Positions 15,164 through 24,962 of a DNA stretch of 64,000 nucleotides are shown piece by piece (the first letter of the stretch is position 1; each line of letters opens with the position of its first letter). The stretch covers positions 4,650,001 to 4,714,000 of the forward strand of contig NZ_CP014137.1 in the NCBI RefSeq assembly GCF_002291445.1. Reading direction: 5' to 3'. The notes under the pieces are model-generated. The model saw only the letters and a list, made by a program, of their open reading frames with translations, was not told the DNA's origin and made no database searches. The position numbers and the translations under genes were made by a program. Origin of the DNA: Brenneria goodwinii. GTDB lineage: Bacteria; Pseudomonadota; Gammaproteobacteria; Enterobacterales; Enterobacteriaceae.

Positions 15164-16378
15164 ATGCTACCCGTGACCGCCCGGGCCAGACGCGCCGGGA
15201 AACGTTTCCTTTTGTTGGATAATATGTTGCTGGAACTCGGTTTCTCCGCCGTGTTTCCGCTGTTGTCGGTTCATTTCGTCGAGCAGTTGGGCTGGCCGGC
15301 GATTATCGTGGGCGTGGCGCTGGCTATCTGGCAGTTCATTCAGTCCGGCACCGGCATTCTCGGCGGCGCCATCGCCGACCGTTTGGGGGCCAAGCCGATG
15401 ATGGTGACCGGCATGCTGCTGCGCGCTGCGGGATTCGGCGTGATGGCTTTCGCCGATGCCGGATGGATATTGATGCTGGCCTGCGCGCTGGCGGCGTTCG
15501 GCGGCATGCTGTTTTCCCCCTGCCGCTCCGCGCTGGTGATCAAACTGGTTCGCCCGGCTGAGCGGGGCCGCTTCTATTCCATTCTGATGGTGGAGGACAG
15601 CGCGTTCCGGGTGATCGGCGCGCTGCTCGGCAGTTGGCTGCTGATGCATTACGACTTTCGCCATGTTTGTCTGGCCGGCATGCTGTTCTTTGTTCTGGCC
15701 GCTGGCTGGAACCTGTGGAAACTGCCCGCTTACAAGCTGTCCAGCGTGCGTGCCCCGGTGCTGTCCGGGATGGCGCGGGCGTTCAGGGATCGGAATTTCC
15801 GCCGCTACGTGCTGACGCTAACCGGTTACTATACCCTCAACGTGCAGGTGATGTTGATGCTGCCCGTCGCGATACTGTCCGTCGCCCACACGCCGGCGGC
15901 CGTCGGCTGGATGTATTCCGTGGACGCCGTAATGGCGGTGCTGTTGCTCTATCCGCTGGCGCGCTGGAGCGAACGCCACTTCCGGCTGGAACAGCGGCTG
16001 ATCATCGGGCTGGCTATTATGACCCTCAGCCTGCTGTTCGTCGGCTTTACCCATACGCTGCTGCCGCTGTTTATGCTGGTGATCACCTTCTATTTTGGAT
16101 CGCTGATCGCCGAACCGGCGCGGGAAACCCTCAGCGCCGAACTGTCCGACTACCGCGCCCGCGGTAGTTATATGGGGTTCAGCCGCATGGGCGCGGCGGT
16201 GGGCGGCGCTATCGGCTACAGCGGCGGCGGTTGGCTGTATGATTTAGGCGCGGCGCAAGACACGCCTGCGCTGCCGTGGCTGATCCTCGGCGTTATCGGT
16301 TTCGTCACCCTATTGGCGCTCTACGTTCAGTTTCGCCGCCGCCCAACGCGGCGTATCGCCAGGGTACAAAGTTTGTAA
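15164..16378 (+). CDS. MFS transporter, MdtH-like
   Basis: 404-residue, 12-helix major facilitator protein clearly related to the multidrug exporter MdtH: FLLLDNMLLELGFSAVFPLLSVHFV at the start, the A motif GGAIADRLGAKPMMVTGMLLRAAGFG, and IAEPARETLSAELSDYRARGSYMGFSR in the second half. E. coli MdtH (402 residues) lies in an unrelated locus, so this is probably a paralogue dedicated to this cluster, perhaps exporting a guanidino compound or its product. It is in line with the ureohydrolase (70-bp gap with a hairpin) and convergent with the LysR gene. The ATG at 15164 has no strong ribosome site. Confidence 0.88.
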   Translation: MLPVTARARRAGKRFLLLDNMLLELGFSAVFPLLSVHFVEQLGWPAIIVGVALAIWQFIQSGTGILGGAIADRLGAKPMMVTGMLLRAAGFGVMAFADAGWILMLACALAAFGGMLFSPCRSALVIKLVRPAERGRFYSILMVEDSAFRVIGALLGSWLLMHYDFRHVCLAGMLFFVLAAGWNLWKLPAYKLSSVRAPVLSGMARAFRDRNFRRYVLTLTGYYTLNVQVMLMLPVAILSVAHTPAAVGWMYSVDAVMAVLLLYPLARWSERHFRLEQRLIIGLAIMTLSLLFVGFTHTLLPLFMLVITFYFGSLIAEPARETLSAELSDYRARGSYMGFSRMGAAVGGAIGYSGGGWLYDLGAAQDTPALPWLILGVIGFVTLLALYVQFRRRPTRRIARVQSL

Positions 16379-16410
16379 CCGGGAATCGCTTACGGGAGTT
16401 AGGCGGCGGA

Positions 16411-17277
16411 CTAAACTTGCGGCTCTTCGCCGAACAGGTCGATAAAATGCGCCAGCCGCGGTGAAAAGACGGCGCTGTGGCGGTAAAGCAGCCAGGTGCG
16501 ATTATCCAGCGGCTGGCCGCTCGCGTCGTGCAATAGCTGCGAGTGTAGTTCAGGGGGAAAATCCAGGTAGTCCGCCAGCAGGGCGAACCCCAGTCCGTGC
16601 TTGACCAGCTCCAGGCAAATCTCGATTTTGTCCACCGTCATCACAATGTGCGGCGGCTGGCTGAAGAGCGAGTTCCACCAGTGGTCGATCGTATCGCCGA
16701 CATAGGGATAGGGCATGCTGGAGATGCGGATCTGCGGCAGGGTCGGTAAATCGGCCAGCGCCAGCGGCTGGCGGTTGATCGCATAATAGTGGTGGCGGTC
16801 GACCACGCGCTTACTCTCTTTCCAGTGAGTTTCTTCCCGCACCAGCGCCAGATGGATTTCGCCGCTCTGTAACTGTGCGAAGATATCCTGCGACAGGCCC
16901 GTCACCAGCCGTAGCTCAACATCGGGATAACGGTCGTGGTAGCGCCGCATCAGCGCGGGCAGGCGATAGGCTGCGTAGTTGCTGTAAGCGCCGATGCGGA
17001 TCTCGCCGCGTAGGCGTTCGTCCGCCAGCAGCAGCGCTTCTTTCATTTGCTGGTAGTCATTCAGTATCCGATCGGCGTAATAGACGATCTGCTCTCCCTG
17101 CGGCGTAAACGTCAGCACTTTGCCCGACATGTCGAACAACTGTACGTTGAGCTTGCGTTCAATTTGCCGCAGACGGTAGCTTAGCGCCGGCTGCGAGGTG
17201 TGCAACTGTTGGGCGGCGCGGGTAATGTTTTTCAACTCGTACACCGTGCGGATAATCAGCCAGTCTTTATCATCCAT
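16411..17277 (-). CDS. LysR-family transcriptional regulator
   Basis: 288-residue LysR regulator. Residues 1-60 hold the winged helix-turn-helix (NITRAAQQLHTSQPALSYRLRQIERKLNVQLF); the remainder is the effector-binding domain with a periplasmic-binding-protein fold. It lies just after ureG on the same strand (45-bp gap) and converges with the MFS gene, so it is physically the last gene of the urease-side array. Its targets are not shown by the sequence; the ureohydrolase-importer operon or the urease operon are the natural candidates. Confidence 0.9.
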   Translation of the reverse strand: MDDKDWLIIRTVYELKNITRAAQQLHTSQPALSYRLRQIERKLNVQLFDMSGKVLTFTPQGEQIVYYADRILNDYQQMKEALLLADERLRGEIRIGAYSNYAAYRLPALMRRYHDRYPDVELRLVTGLSQDIFAQLQSGEIHLALVREETHWKESKRVVDRHHYYAINRQPLALADLPTLPQIRISSMPYPYVGDTIDHWWNSLFSQPPHIVMTVDKIEICLELVKHGLGFALLADYLDFPPELHSQLLHDASGQPLDNRTWLLYRHSAVFSPRLAHFIDLFGEEPQV

Positions 17278-17322
17278 AGGCCGCCGCGCCGGGGATCAAT
17301 GCCATGCGAAACGGGTGCGCCG

Positions 17323-17940
17323 TCATACCGTCAACATGCCTTCTGTTTCGAGGAAACGGATGATGGCTTGCAGCCCATCGCCGGTCTTCAGGTTGGTAAA
17401 CGTCCAGGGGCGTTGCGGACGCATTCGGTTGGTGTCGCGCTCCATCACCTCCAGCGACGCGCCGACGTAAGGCGCCAGATCGGTTTTGTTGATCACCAGA
17501 AAATCCGATCGGGTAATGCCCGGTCCGCCTTTGCGGGGGATTTTCTCGCCTTCGGCCACGTCGATCACGTAAATGGTCAAATCGGCCAGTTCCGGGCTGA
17601 AGGTGGCGCTCAGGTTATCGCCGCCGCTCTCAACGAAAACAATGTCCAGATTGCCGAAGCGGCGCGCCAGATCCTCGACCGCCGCCAGATTCATTGAGGC
17701 GTCCTCACGGATGGCGGTATGCGGGCAGCCGCCGGTTTCCACGCCGATGATGCGTTCCGGCGCCAGCGCGCCGGCTTCGGTTAAAATACGCTGGTCTTCT
17801 TTGGTGTAGATATCGTTGGTCACCACCGCCAGCTGCCAGGTGTCGCGCATGGCTTTGCATAAGGCTTCCAACAGCGCGGTTTTCCCCGAACCTACCGGGC
17901 CGCCGACGCCGACGCGCAGCGGTTGTTTGTAATCTGACAT
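17323..17940 (-). CDS. ureG: Urease accessory GTPase UreG
   Basis: 205-residue SIMIBI-class GTPase that delivers Ni2+ to apo-urease with UreDF and UreE. P-loop GVGGPVGSGKTALLEAL (K20), the metal-binding CPH motif (C72, H74 in ETGGCPHTAIREDAS), and ESGGDNLSATFSPELAD are all canonical, and the length matches Klebsiella UreG. It is the last accessory gene of the ureDABCEFG operon, 8 bases after ureF. Confidence 0.97.
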   Translation of the reverse strand: MSDYKQPLRVGVGGPVGSGKTALLEALCKAMRDTWQLAVVTNDIYTKEDQRILTEAGALAPERIIGVETGGCPHTAIREDASMNLAAVEDLARRFGNLDIVFVESGGDNLSATFSPELADLTIYVIDVAEGEKIPRKGGPGITRSDFLVINKTDLAPYVGASLEVMERDTNRMRPQRPWTFTNLKTGDGLQAIIRFLETEGMLTV

Positions 17941-17948
17941 AGCGCCTC

Positions 17949-18692
17949 TCAGGAACGAAAAAGTCTGGTGTATTGTGTTTCATGGCAGGCGGAGGCGATC
18001 GCCGCCAGCGGCAGCCCCGCGCCTATCTCGTCATCGTTAAGCGTCAGCGCGGCCGGCAGCAGCTGCGTCAACTGCGCGCCCAGCTCCAGCAACAGGTTCT
18101 GCGCGGACTGTTGGCCGAACGGCACCAGCTTCACGCCGGCCATGACCGCGCCTTCCAGCCAACTGTAGCCGTAGGCCAGCGCCAGTTCCGGCAGCGGAAT
18201 CGCCCAGCGCGGCCCCAGCCACGCCATGCCGCACAGTTGGCTGTCCGCCAACGCATCGCGCCAGTCGGCGTCGAGTTCTGCGGTGAATCCCCAGCCGGCG
18301 AGAATGCGTATAAACGCCTGGCCGCGCTGACGTTCTTCCGCCCGCAGCTCGCTGGTTTCGCGCCCGGCCAGCAGCAGGTCGCGCCACTGGCGCAGCGCGG
18401 ACGCGTCATGCCGTTCGCAGGCATGATACAGGCGCTGTAATAGCGGCCAGTCAAAGTGCGCCAGCGTATGCGTCATTTGCTGGCGCTGCCAGCGGCGAAA
18501 GCCGTCTTCGTCACGCACCCAGCCGGCTTCCACCGCCCACTCCAGCCCTTGCGAATAGGTGAATCCCCCGACCGGCAGCGTGGCGCTCGCCAGTTGCAGC
18601 AGGCGCGGCAGGCGTAAGGCTGAGGGAGTCAAATCTTCCGCGCCGCAACGGATGTCGTCGTCGCGAATAAGTCGTGCTCCTTCATGCGCCAT
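17949..18692 (-). CDS. ureF: Urease accessory protein UreF
   Basis: 247-residue all-helical protein that bridges UreD and UreG in the activation complex. Family signatures: LLQLASATLPVGGFTYSQGLEWAVEAGWV near the N-terminus, and YGYSWLEGAVMAGVKLVPFGQ in the C-terminal half. The frame continues upstream through the His-rich end of ureE, but the ATG at 18692, four bases after the ureE stop, gives a normal N-terminus. It is slightly longer than the usual 224-240 residues because of a polar N-terminal extension. Confidence 0.95.
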   Translation of the reverse strand: MAHEGARLIRDDDIRCGAEDLTPSALRLPRLLQLASATLPVGGFTYSQGLEWAVEAGWVRDEDGFRRWQRQQMTHTLAHFDWPLLQRLYHACERHDASALRQWRDLLLAGRETSELRAEERQRGQAFIRILAGWGFTAELDADWRDALADSQLCGMAWLGPRWAIPLPELALAYGYSWLEGAVMAGVKLVPFGQQSAQNLLLELGAQLTQLLPAALTLNDDEIGAGLPLAAIASACHETQYTRLFRS

Positions 18693-18696
18693 ACTT

Positions 18697-19161
18697 TTAA
18701 TGATGCGTATGGTGATGATGGCCGTGCGCGTGCGGCGCGGCGTGATAAGCCCCGCTTTCCGGTTCGAACGGCGCCATGACGACGCGAACCTGAAGCCCCA
18801 ACTGGCGCACCATGTCGTCAAGCACATGGTCGTGATGATAGCGCACCAGTCCCTTTGCTATCTGCAACGGAACGTGCCGGTTGCCGAGGTGATAACACGC
18901 CTTGGCGAGCAGCAGCGGATCGGCGCATTCCGCCTGCGAGACCTGCTCTTGGGCGGCGATGATGCGCACAATTTCTTGCCCCGCGTCGTCGCCGAGCAGG
19001 TCGCCGCCGCGAATCAACTGACCGCGATCCAGCATCAGCCCCGCTTCCCGGCCGTCGTCCAGTGTGATTCTGGCGCGGCTTTTCAGCCGGGTCGCCAGAT
19101 CCAGCGTGGCGGTGGCGGTCACCGACTCGGCCTGGTTCAGACGTTGTGTGAGTAGTTTCAT
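18697..19161 (-). CDS. ureE: Urease nickel metallochaperone UreE
   Basis: 154-residue Ni2+-binding chaperone. It carries the conserved central histidine of CYHLGNRHVPLQI and ends with a His-rich tail (HAHGHHHHTHH) like that of Klebsiella UreE, which stores additional Ni2+. The ATG at 19161 is preferred over the TTG one codon earlier because GGAAGG lies seven bases upstream. It follows ureC by 9 bases. Confidence 0.96.
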   Translation of the reverse strand: MKLLTQRLNQAESVTATATLDLATRLKSRARITLDDGREAGLMLDRGQLIRGGDLLGDDAGQEIVRIIAAQEQVSQAECADPLLLAKACYHLGNRHVPLQIAKGLVRYHHDHVLDDMVRQLGLQVRVVMAPFEPESGAYHAAPHAHGHHHHTHH

Positions 19162-19170
19162 CAACCTTCC

Positions 19171-20866
<1,696 letters not shown>

Positions 20867-20874
<8 letters not shown>

Positions 20875-21190
20875 CGTTTTGTCCATCCAGTTTGCCCATC
20901 ACCTCTCCGCGCAGGCCAAATACCCGGCGCCGGCCGGCCAGTGCCACCAGCGCGACCTCCCGCGCCTGACCCGGTTCGAAACGCACGGCGGTGCCGGCCG
21001 CGATATCCAGCCGATAGCCGCGCGTGAGGGGGCGATCGAATACCAACGCGGGATTGACCTCATAAAAATGGTAGTGCGAGCCGATCTGGATCGGCCGGTC
21101 GCCGTGATTTTCCACCACGACGCTGATGCGCTCGCGCTCCGTATTCAACGCAATGCGGCCGTCGGCGACCTGTATTTCACCTGGGATCAT
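20867..21190 (-). CDS. ureB: Urease beta subunit
   Basis: 107-residue structural subunit, with MIPGEIQV at the start and the signature ENHGDRPIQIGSHYHFYEVNPALVFDR. ATG at 21190 has GAGG six bases upstream; a GTG four codons earlier is possible. It forms the (alpha-beta-gamma) trimer with UreA and UreC and is tightly packed with both neighbours. Confidence 0.97.
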
Positions 21191-21198
21191 GCGCGGCC

Positions 21199-21501
21199 TC
21201 ACTCAATCGGATTGTGTACGGTGACGAGCTTGGTGCCGTCCGGAAAGGTGGCCTCCACCTGCACGTCGGTAATCAGATCGGCGATACCGTCCATCACCTG
21301 ATCGCGCCTGAGGATATGCCTACCGAACTCCATCAGTTCGGCCACGCTTTTTCCATCGCGAGCGCCTTCCATAATGGCCGCGCCGATCAGCGCCACCGCT
21401 TCGGGATAATTGAGGCGCAGGCCGCGCGCCAGGCGGCGTTCGGCCACCAAGCCCGCGGTAAAAAGCAACATCTTGTCTTTTTCTCTGGGGGTGAGTTCCA
21501 A
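21199..21501 (-). CDS. ureA: Urease gamma subunit
   Basis: 100-residue subunit, the standard length. It starts MELTPREKDKMLLFTAGLVAERR and contains LNYPEAVALIGAAIMEGARDGKSVAELM and VEATFPDGTKLVTVHNPI, which are near-invariant in bacterial UreA. It follows ureD by 13 bases and precedes ureB. Confidence 0.98.
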   Translation of the reverse strand: MELTPREKDKMLLFTAGLVAERRLARGLRLNYPEAVALIGAAIMEGARDGKSVAELMEFGRHILRRDQVMDGIADLITDVQVEATFPDGTKLVTVHNPIE

Positions 21502-21514
21502 AATCGTCTCCTTT

Positions 21515-22357
21515 TCACGTAGACCATATTCTCGGCGGCAGCGGCGGCAACCCGACGACGGCGCTGCGCAGGCCGAACCAGAGCGCTTGCTGGAGTGATT
21601 GCATCTGCCGGTTGTCGCCGGCCAATATTCTGACGATCAGCAATCCGTCCAGCAGCGTGGCGCCGGCGGGCGCGGCGCTGGAAGCCAGCAGCTCACGCGC
21701 TTTTTCCAGCGTTTCCGGCCCGGCGGGCGTTATCAGCATGGTGCCGGTCAGCGCGTAACCGGCGATACAGTCGAGATCGCCGTCGAGGATCCACAACGTT
21801 TCATGCAGCGTCGGCACGCCGTTGCGCAGCACGCGCAGCCGTGTCTTCAACTCGCCGCTGGAAAAGCGTTCCCGCATCACCGGGCGGCCGAGACAGAAGG
21901 TTTCCCAGGCGATGAGCCGGGCATTTTCTTCAAGGTAAAAGCAGGTATCCACCCGCGCTCTGGCATCGGGAAAGACAATCGTGTCCTGCGGCAACCATTC
22001 AAGGCAACTGCCGGACGCCAGATGAAACCTTTGTTGCAGGTGCGAGGTTTCGCCCGCGCTGCGATAAAACTTGGTGGCGCCCGGCGTCGTGATCAGCGCC
22101 CGCGCATCCTGCTCCAGACGGATTTCCGTACTGAGCCGGTCGCCGCCCACCACGCCGCCCGGAGGGTGCAGCAGGTACACATGGCAGGTTTCCCCCTCGG
22201 GATAGAACGGCCGCTGAATCAGCAGCGGCCCGGTATGGCGGCGCTCGGCGACGACGGTGCGTCCCGGCTGGCGGCGTAATCCGAGGTAAAGCGACGCGCG
22301 CCAACCCGCCGAGGTTTCATCCGCCGTAACCGTATCGCCGTTGTCGCTGCTAACCAT
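21515..22357 (-). CDS. ureD: Urease accessory protein UreD
   Basis: 280-residue accessory protein (UreD/UreH) that binds apo-urease and recruits UreF and UreG for nickel insertion. Typical motifs: RRHTGPLLIQRPFYPEG, HPPGGVVGGDRL, TTPGATKFYRSAG and LPQDTIVFPDARA. It is the first gene of the urease operon. The 144-bp gap upstream, after the end of the fused ABC gene on the same strand, could hold a promoter, or the genes may be co-transcribed. Confidence 0.96.
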   Translation of the reverse strand: MVSSDNGDTVTADETSAGWRASLYLGLRRQPGRTVVAERRHTGPLLIQRPFYPEGETCHVYLLHPPGGVVGGDRLSTEIRLEQDARALITTPGATKFYRSAGETSHLQQRFHLASGSCLEWLPQDTIVFPDARARVDTCFYLEENARLIAWETFCLGRPVMRERFSSGELKTRLRVLRNGVPTLHETLWILDGDLDCIAGYALTGTMLITPAGPETLEKARELLASSAAPAGATLLDGLLIVRILAGDNRQMQSLQQALWFGLRSAVVGLPPLPPRIWST

Positions 22358-22501
22358 ATAAATGCGCCTAACTTATTGTGAATACGTCATATCGACGTCT
22401 TCTCTTCTTCACCTTGCCGCCGTCTTTCTTTGTGACATGGCAAGAGAAACGATAAATAATATTTTTTTGTTATGTCAGCGGCGGAACATTGCGGCGTCCG
22501 T

Positions 22502-24034
22502 TCAATGTGTCGCGCCATGTATCCCCATAAACTGCCGGATGCGCTGTAGCGCCGGGTCTTGCCCGCCGGCGCGGATCGCAGCCGGAGACGCGTCCGCCTG
22601 AATGTCGCCGTCTTCCATCAGCACCACCCGATTGGAAATCGCCAGCGCGAAATCCATCTCATGGGTGACGATCAGCATGGTCATCCCCTCCCGTGCCAGA
22701 GAGCCAATCACCTTCAGCACGTCGCCCACCAGTTCCGGGTCGAGCGCCGATGTGGGCTCATCGAACAGCATGATGTCCGGCGACAACGCCAGGGCGCGGG
22801 CGATCGCCACACGCTGCTGCTGCCCGCCCGATAGCTGATGCGGGTATTTTTCCGCATGGGCCAGCAGCCCGACTTTATCCAGCAGGTAAAGCGCCTGCGC
22901 GCGCCGCGTGGTGGCGGCGTCTGGCTGACCGTGGTAACGCGGCGCCAGCATCACGTTTTGCAGAATGCTGTAGTGGGGAAACAGGTTGAAGTTCTGAAAT
23001 ACCATGCCGATGCGTCGGATGCCTTGCCGCGCGGCGTCGTTCTCCCTTGGGCCGCCCGCGACGATAAACGTTTCGCCGAACAGGATGATTTCGCCCCGAT
23101 CGAGACTTTCCAGTCCGTTGACGGTGCGGATCAGCGAGGTTTTGCCTGACCCCGATGGGCCGATGATGCTGATCGCTTCACCGGGCGCGACCGTCAGATT
23201 GATGCCTTTAAGCACCTGATGCCGGCCGTAAGCCTTATGAATATTTCTCATCAGCAGCGCGTTAGGTTCGCCGGGACGCGCCGTCGGCTGACGGAATACC
23301 GGCGCGCTAGCCTGCCGCCGTAGTTCGGCCAATTCGCTTTCCTCCAGCGTGCCCGGCGTGCGGGTCTGAATGTTCACCCGCCGCTCCAGCCGCTGAAACA
23401 GCAGAGTGAACAGGGAGACAATCAGGATGTAGTACACCGCCACTGCGGCCAGCGTCTCCATCACCAGAAAATTTTCCGCGTACAGGCGTTGGCCGGTCAT
23501 CAGCAGTTCCGGCAGGGAGATGACCGATACCAGCGAGGTTTGTTTGACGATGGTGACGAACTCGTTGACCAGCGCCGGAAGTGAAATTCGCAGCGCCTGC
23601 GGGATCACCACCAGCCGTTGTACGCCCAGGAAGCGGATGCCGAGCGCATGTCCGGCCTCATGTTGTCCTTTCGCCACGGAGATCAAACCGCCGCGGTGAA
23701 TTTCGGACATGTAGGCGGTTTCCACCAGCACGGTGGCGACCAGCCCGGCGAAAAACGCGTTGCCGAGCACCACGCCGGTCGCCGGCAACATCTGCGGCAG
23801 GTTGTAGACGAATACTACCAGCACCAGCAGCGGCACGCTGCGAAACAGCCAGATATAAGCCTGACATGCGCCGCGCAGCCAAAAGGGACCGGACTGGCGG
23901 GCGCTGGCGACGATAAAGCCCAATATCAGGCTGATAAGCCAGGACAGAATGCTCAGCTCTACCACGGTGACGCTGGCTTGCCAGAACGCCCGCATGGAAA
24001 ACAGAGAAAAAAAGTAGGTCCAGTCGAAAATCAT
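22502..24034 (-). CDS. Fused amino-acid ABC transporter permease-ATPase
   Basis: 510-residue fusion. Residues 1 to about 225 form a HisM/GltK-type permease (five membrane helices; coupling loop EAGHALGIRFLGVQRLVVIPQALRISLP). After a linker of about 30 polar residues, the rest is a HisP/GlnQ-type ATPase: Walker A GPSGSGKT near residue 300, signature LSGGQQQRVAIARAL, Walker B IMLFDEPTSALD and VTHEMDFA. One polypeptide therefore supplies channel and motor, acting as a homodimer with the binding protein encoded just upstream. The substrate is probably an amino-acid-like or guanidino compound, judged by context. Confidence 0.9.
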   Translation of the reverse strand: MIFDWTYFFSLFSMRAFWQASVTVVELSILSWLISLILGFIVASARQSGPFWLRGACQAYIWLFRSVPLLVLVVFVYNLPQMLPATGVVLGNAFFAGLVATVLVETAYMSEIHRGGLISVAKGQHEAGHALGIRFLGVQRLVVIPQALRISLPALVNEFVTIVKQTSLVSVISLPELLMTGQRLYAENFLVMETLAAVAVYYILIVSLFTLLFQRLERRVNIQTRTPGTLEESELAELRRQASAPVFRQPTARPGEPNALLMRNIHKAYGRHQVLKGINLTVAPGEAISIIGPSGSGKTSLIRTVNGLESLDRGEIILFGETFIVAGGPRENDAARQGIRRIGMVFQNFNLFPHYSILQNVMLAPRYHGQPDAATTRRAQALYLLDKVGLLAHAEKYPHQLSGGQQQRVAIARALALSPDIMLFDEPTSALDPELVGDVLKVIGSLAREGMTMLIVTHEMDFALAISNRVVLMEDGDIQADASPAAIRAGGQDPALQRIRQFMGIHGATH

Positions 24035-24079
24035 GGCGGTAGTACAACTCCCTGAGAGTATGAAATCTGATGTCGTGCG

Positions 24080-24913
24080 TTAACGCGCGGCGGTGTCGGT
24101 GATGCCGTAAGGCCGGTATTTTTCCAGCAGGGCGGCATATTCGCCGTTGTCGCGGATCGTTTGCAGCGCGGTTTTCAACGCGTTCAATAACGCCTGATTG
24201 CCTTTTTTCACATAGATGCCAAGCGTCTGCGGATAGATGATCTGAGGCGAGGCTATCGTCGCCCGTCCGCGGCTGCGCTCGGCGAACATACGCGCGGCGC
24301 CCGCCATCTCAACCTGCGCCTGAATATGACCCGCCAGCAGCGCCTGTAATGTCTCCGGCGCGGTGGGGTATTCTTTGACGATAATGGGCTGTTTGCCGTA
24401 GGGCAGGCAGTAATCGGCGGAGAGTTGCCGTAGCTGTTTCACCCAAACGGAGCCCTGCTGCAAGCCGACGGTCAGGCCGCACAACGCTTTTTCATGTTCC
24501 GGCATTACCTTGGCGTCCTTGCGCGCCAGAATGTAGGCGCCGGTATCGGCGTAGGGAATGGCGTCCGCCTGCGCGGTGCGATCGGCGGTGACATACAGGG
24601 CGGATATCACCGCGTCGTGTTTGGCGGCGTTAAGCCCGAGGATCAGGCCGGAAAATTGCGTATCGGCGAGCGTCAACCGGGCGTTGAGGTGTTTACTGAG
24701 CAAGGCAGCAAGCTCGGCGTCAAAACCGACGACCTGCCCGTTCTGCCAGGATTCGAACGGCGGGTAGGCGACTTCGATGCCGACCTTGAACACGCCCGGC
24801 GCCAGGGTGGGAGCGACGGATGCGGCATGGGATGATGACAGTGCGCTTGCGCCCATCGTCAGTGAAAGCAGAACGGCTAAGCGCAGGCGGCGCGGAATAA
24901 TGGATGACTTCAT
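24080..24913 (-). CDS. Amino-acid-type ABC transporter binding protein
   Basis: 277-residue periplasmic binding protein of family 3. Signal peptide: about residues 1-30 (basic PRRLRLAVLLSLTMGASAL, then SSSHAA). Ligand-pocket motifs: KVGIEVAYPPFESWQNGQVVGFDAEL and ISALYVTADRTAQADAIPY, where the usual Arg of the carboxylate-binding loop is kept (TADR). The frame is open further upstream; the ATG at 24913 (MKSSIIPRR) gives a proper signal peptide. It is 45 bases upstream of the fused permease-ATPase and surely its partner. Confidence 0.88.
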   Translation of the reverse strand: MKSSIIPRRLRLAVLLSLTMGASALSSSHAASVAPTLAPGVFKVGIEVAYPPFESWQNGQVVGFDAELAALLSKHLNARLTLADTQFSGLILGLNAAKHDAVISALYVTADRTAQADAIPYADTGAYILARKDAKVMPEHEKALCGLTVGLQQGSVWVKQLRQLSADYCLPYGKQPIIVKEYPTAPETLQALLAGHIQAQVEMAGAARMFAERSRGRATIASPQIIYPQTLGIYVKKGNQALLNALKTALQTIRDNGEYAALLEKYRPYGITDTAAR

Positions 24914-24962
24914 GGCGGTGCTCCCGTAAGTGTAAAATGTATGTCGATGTTTGACGCCGCCC

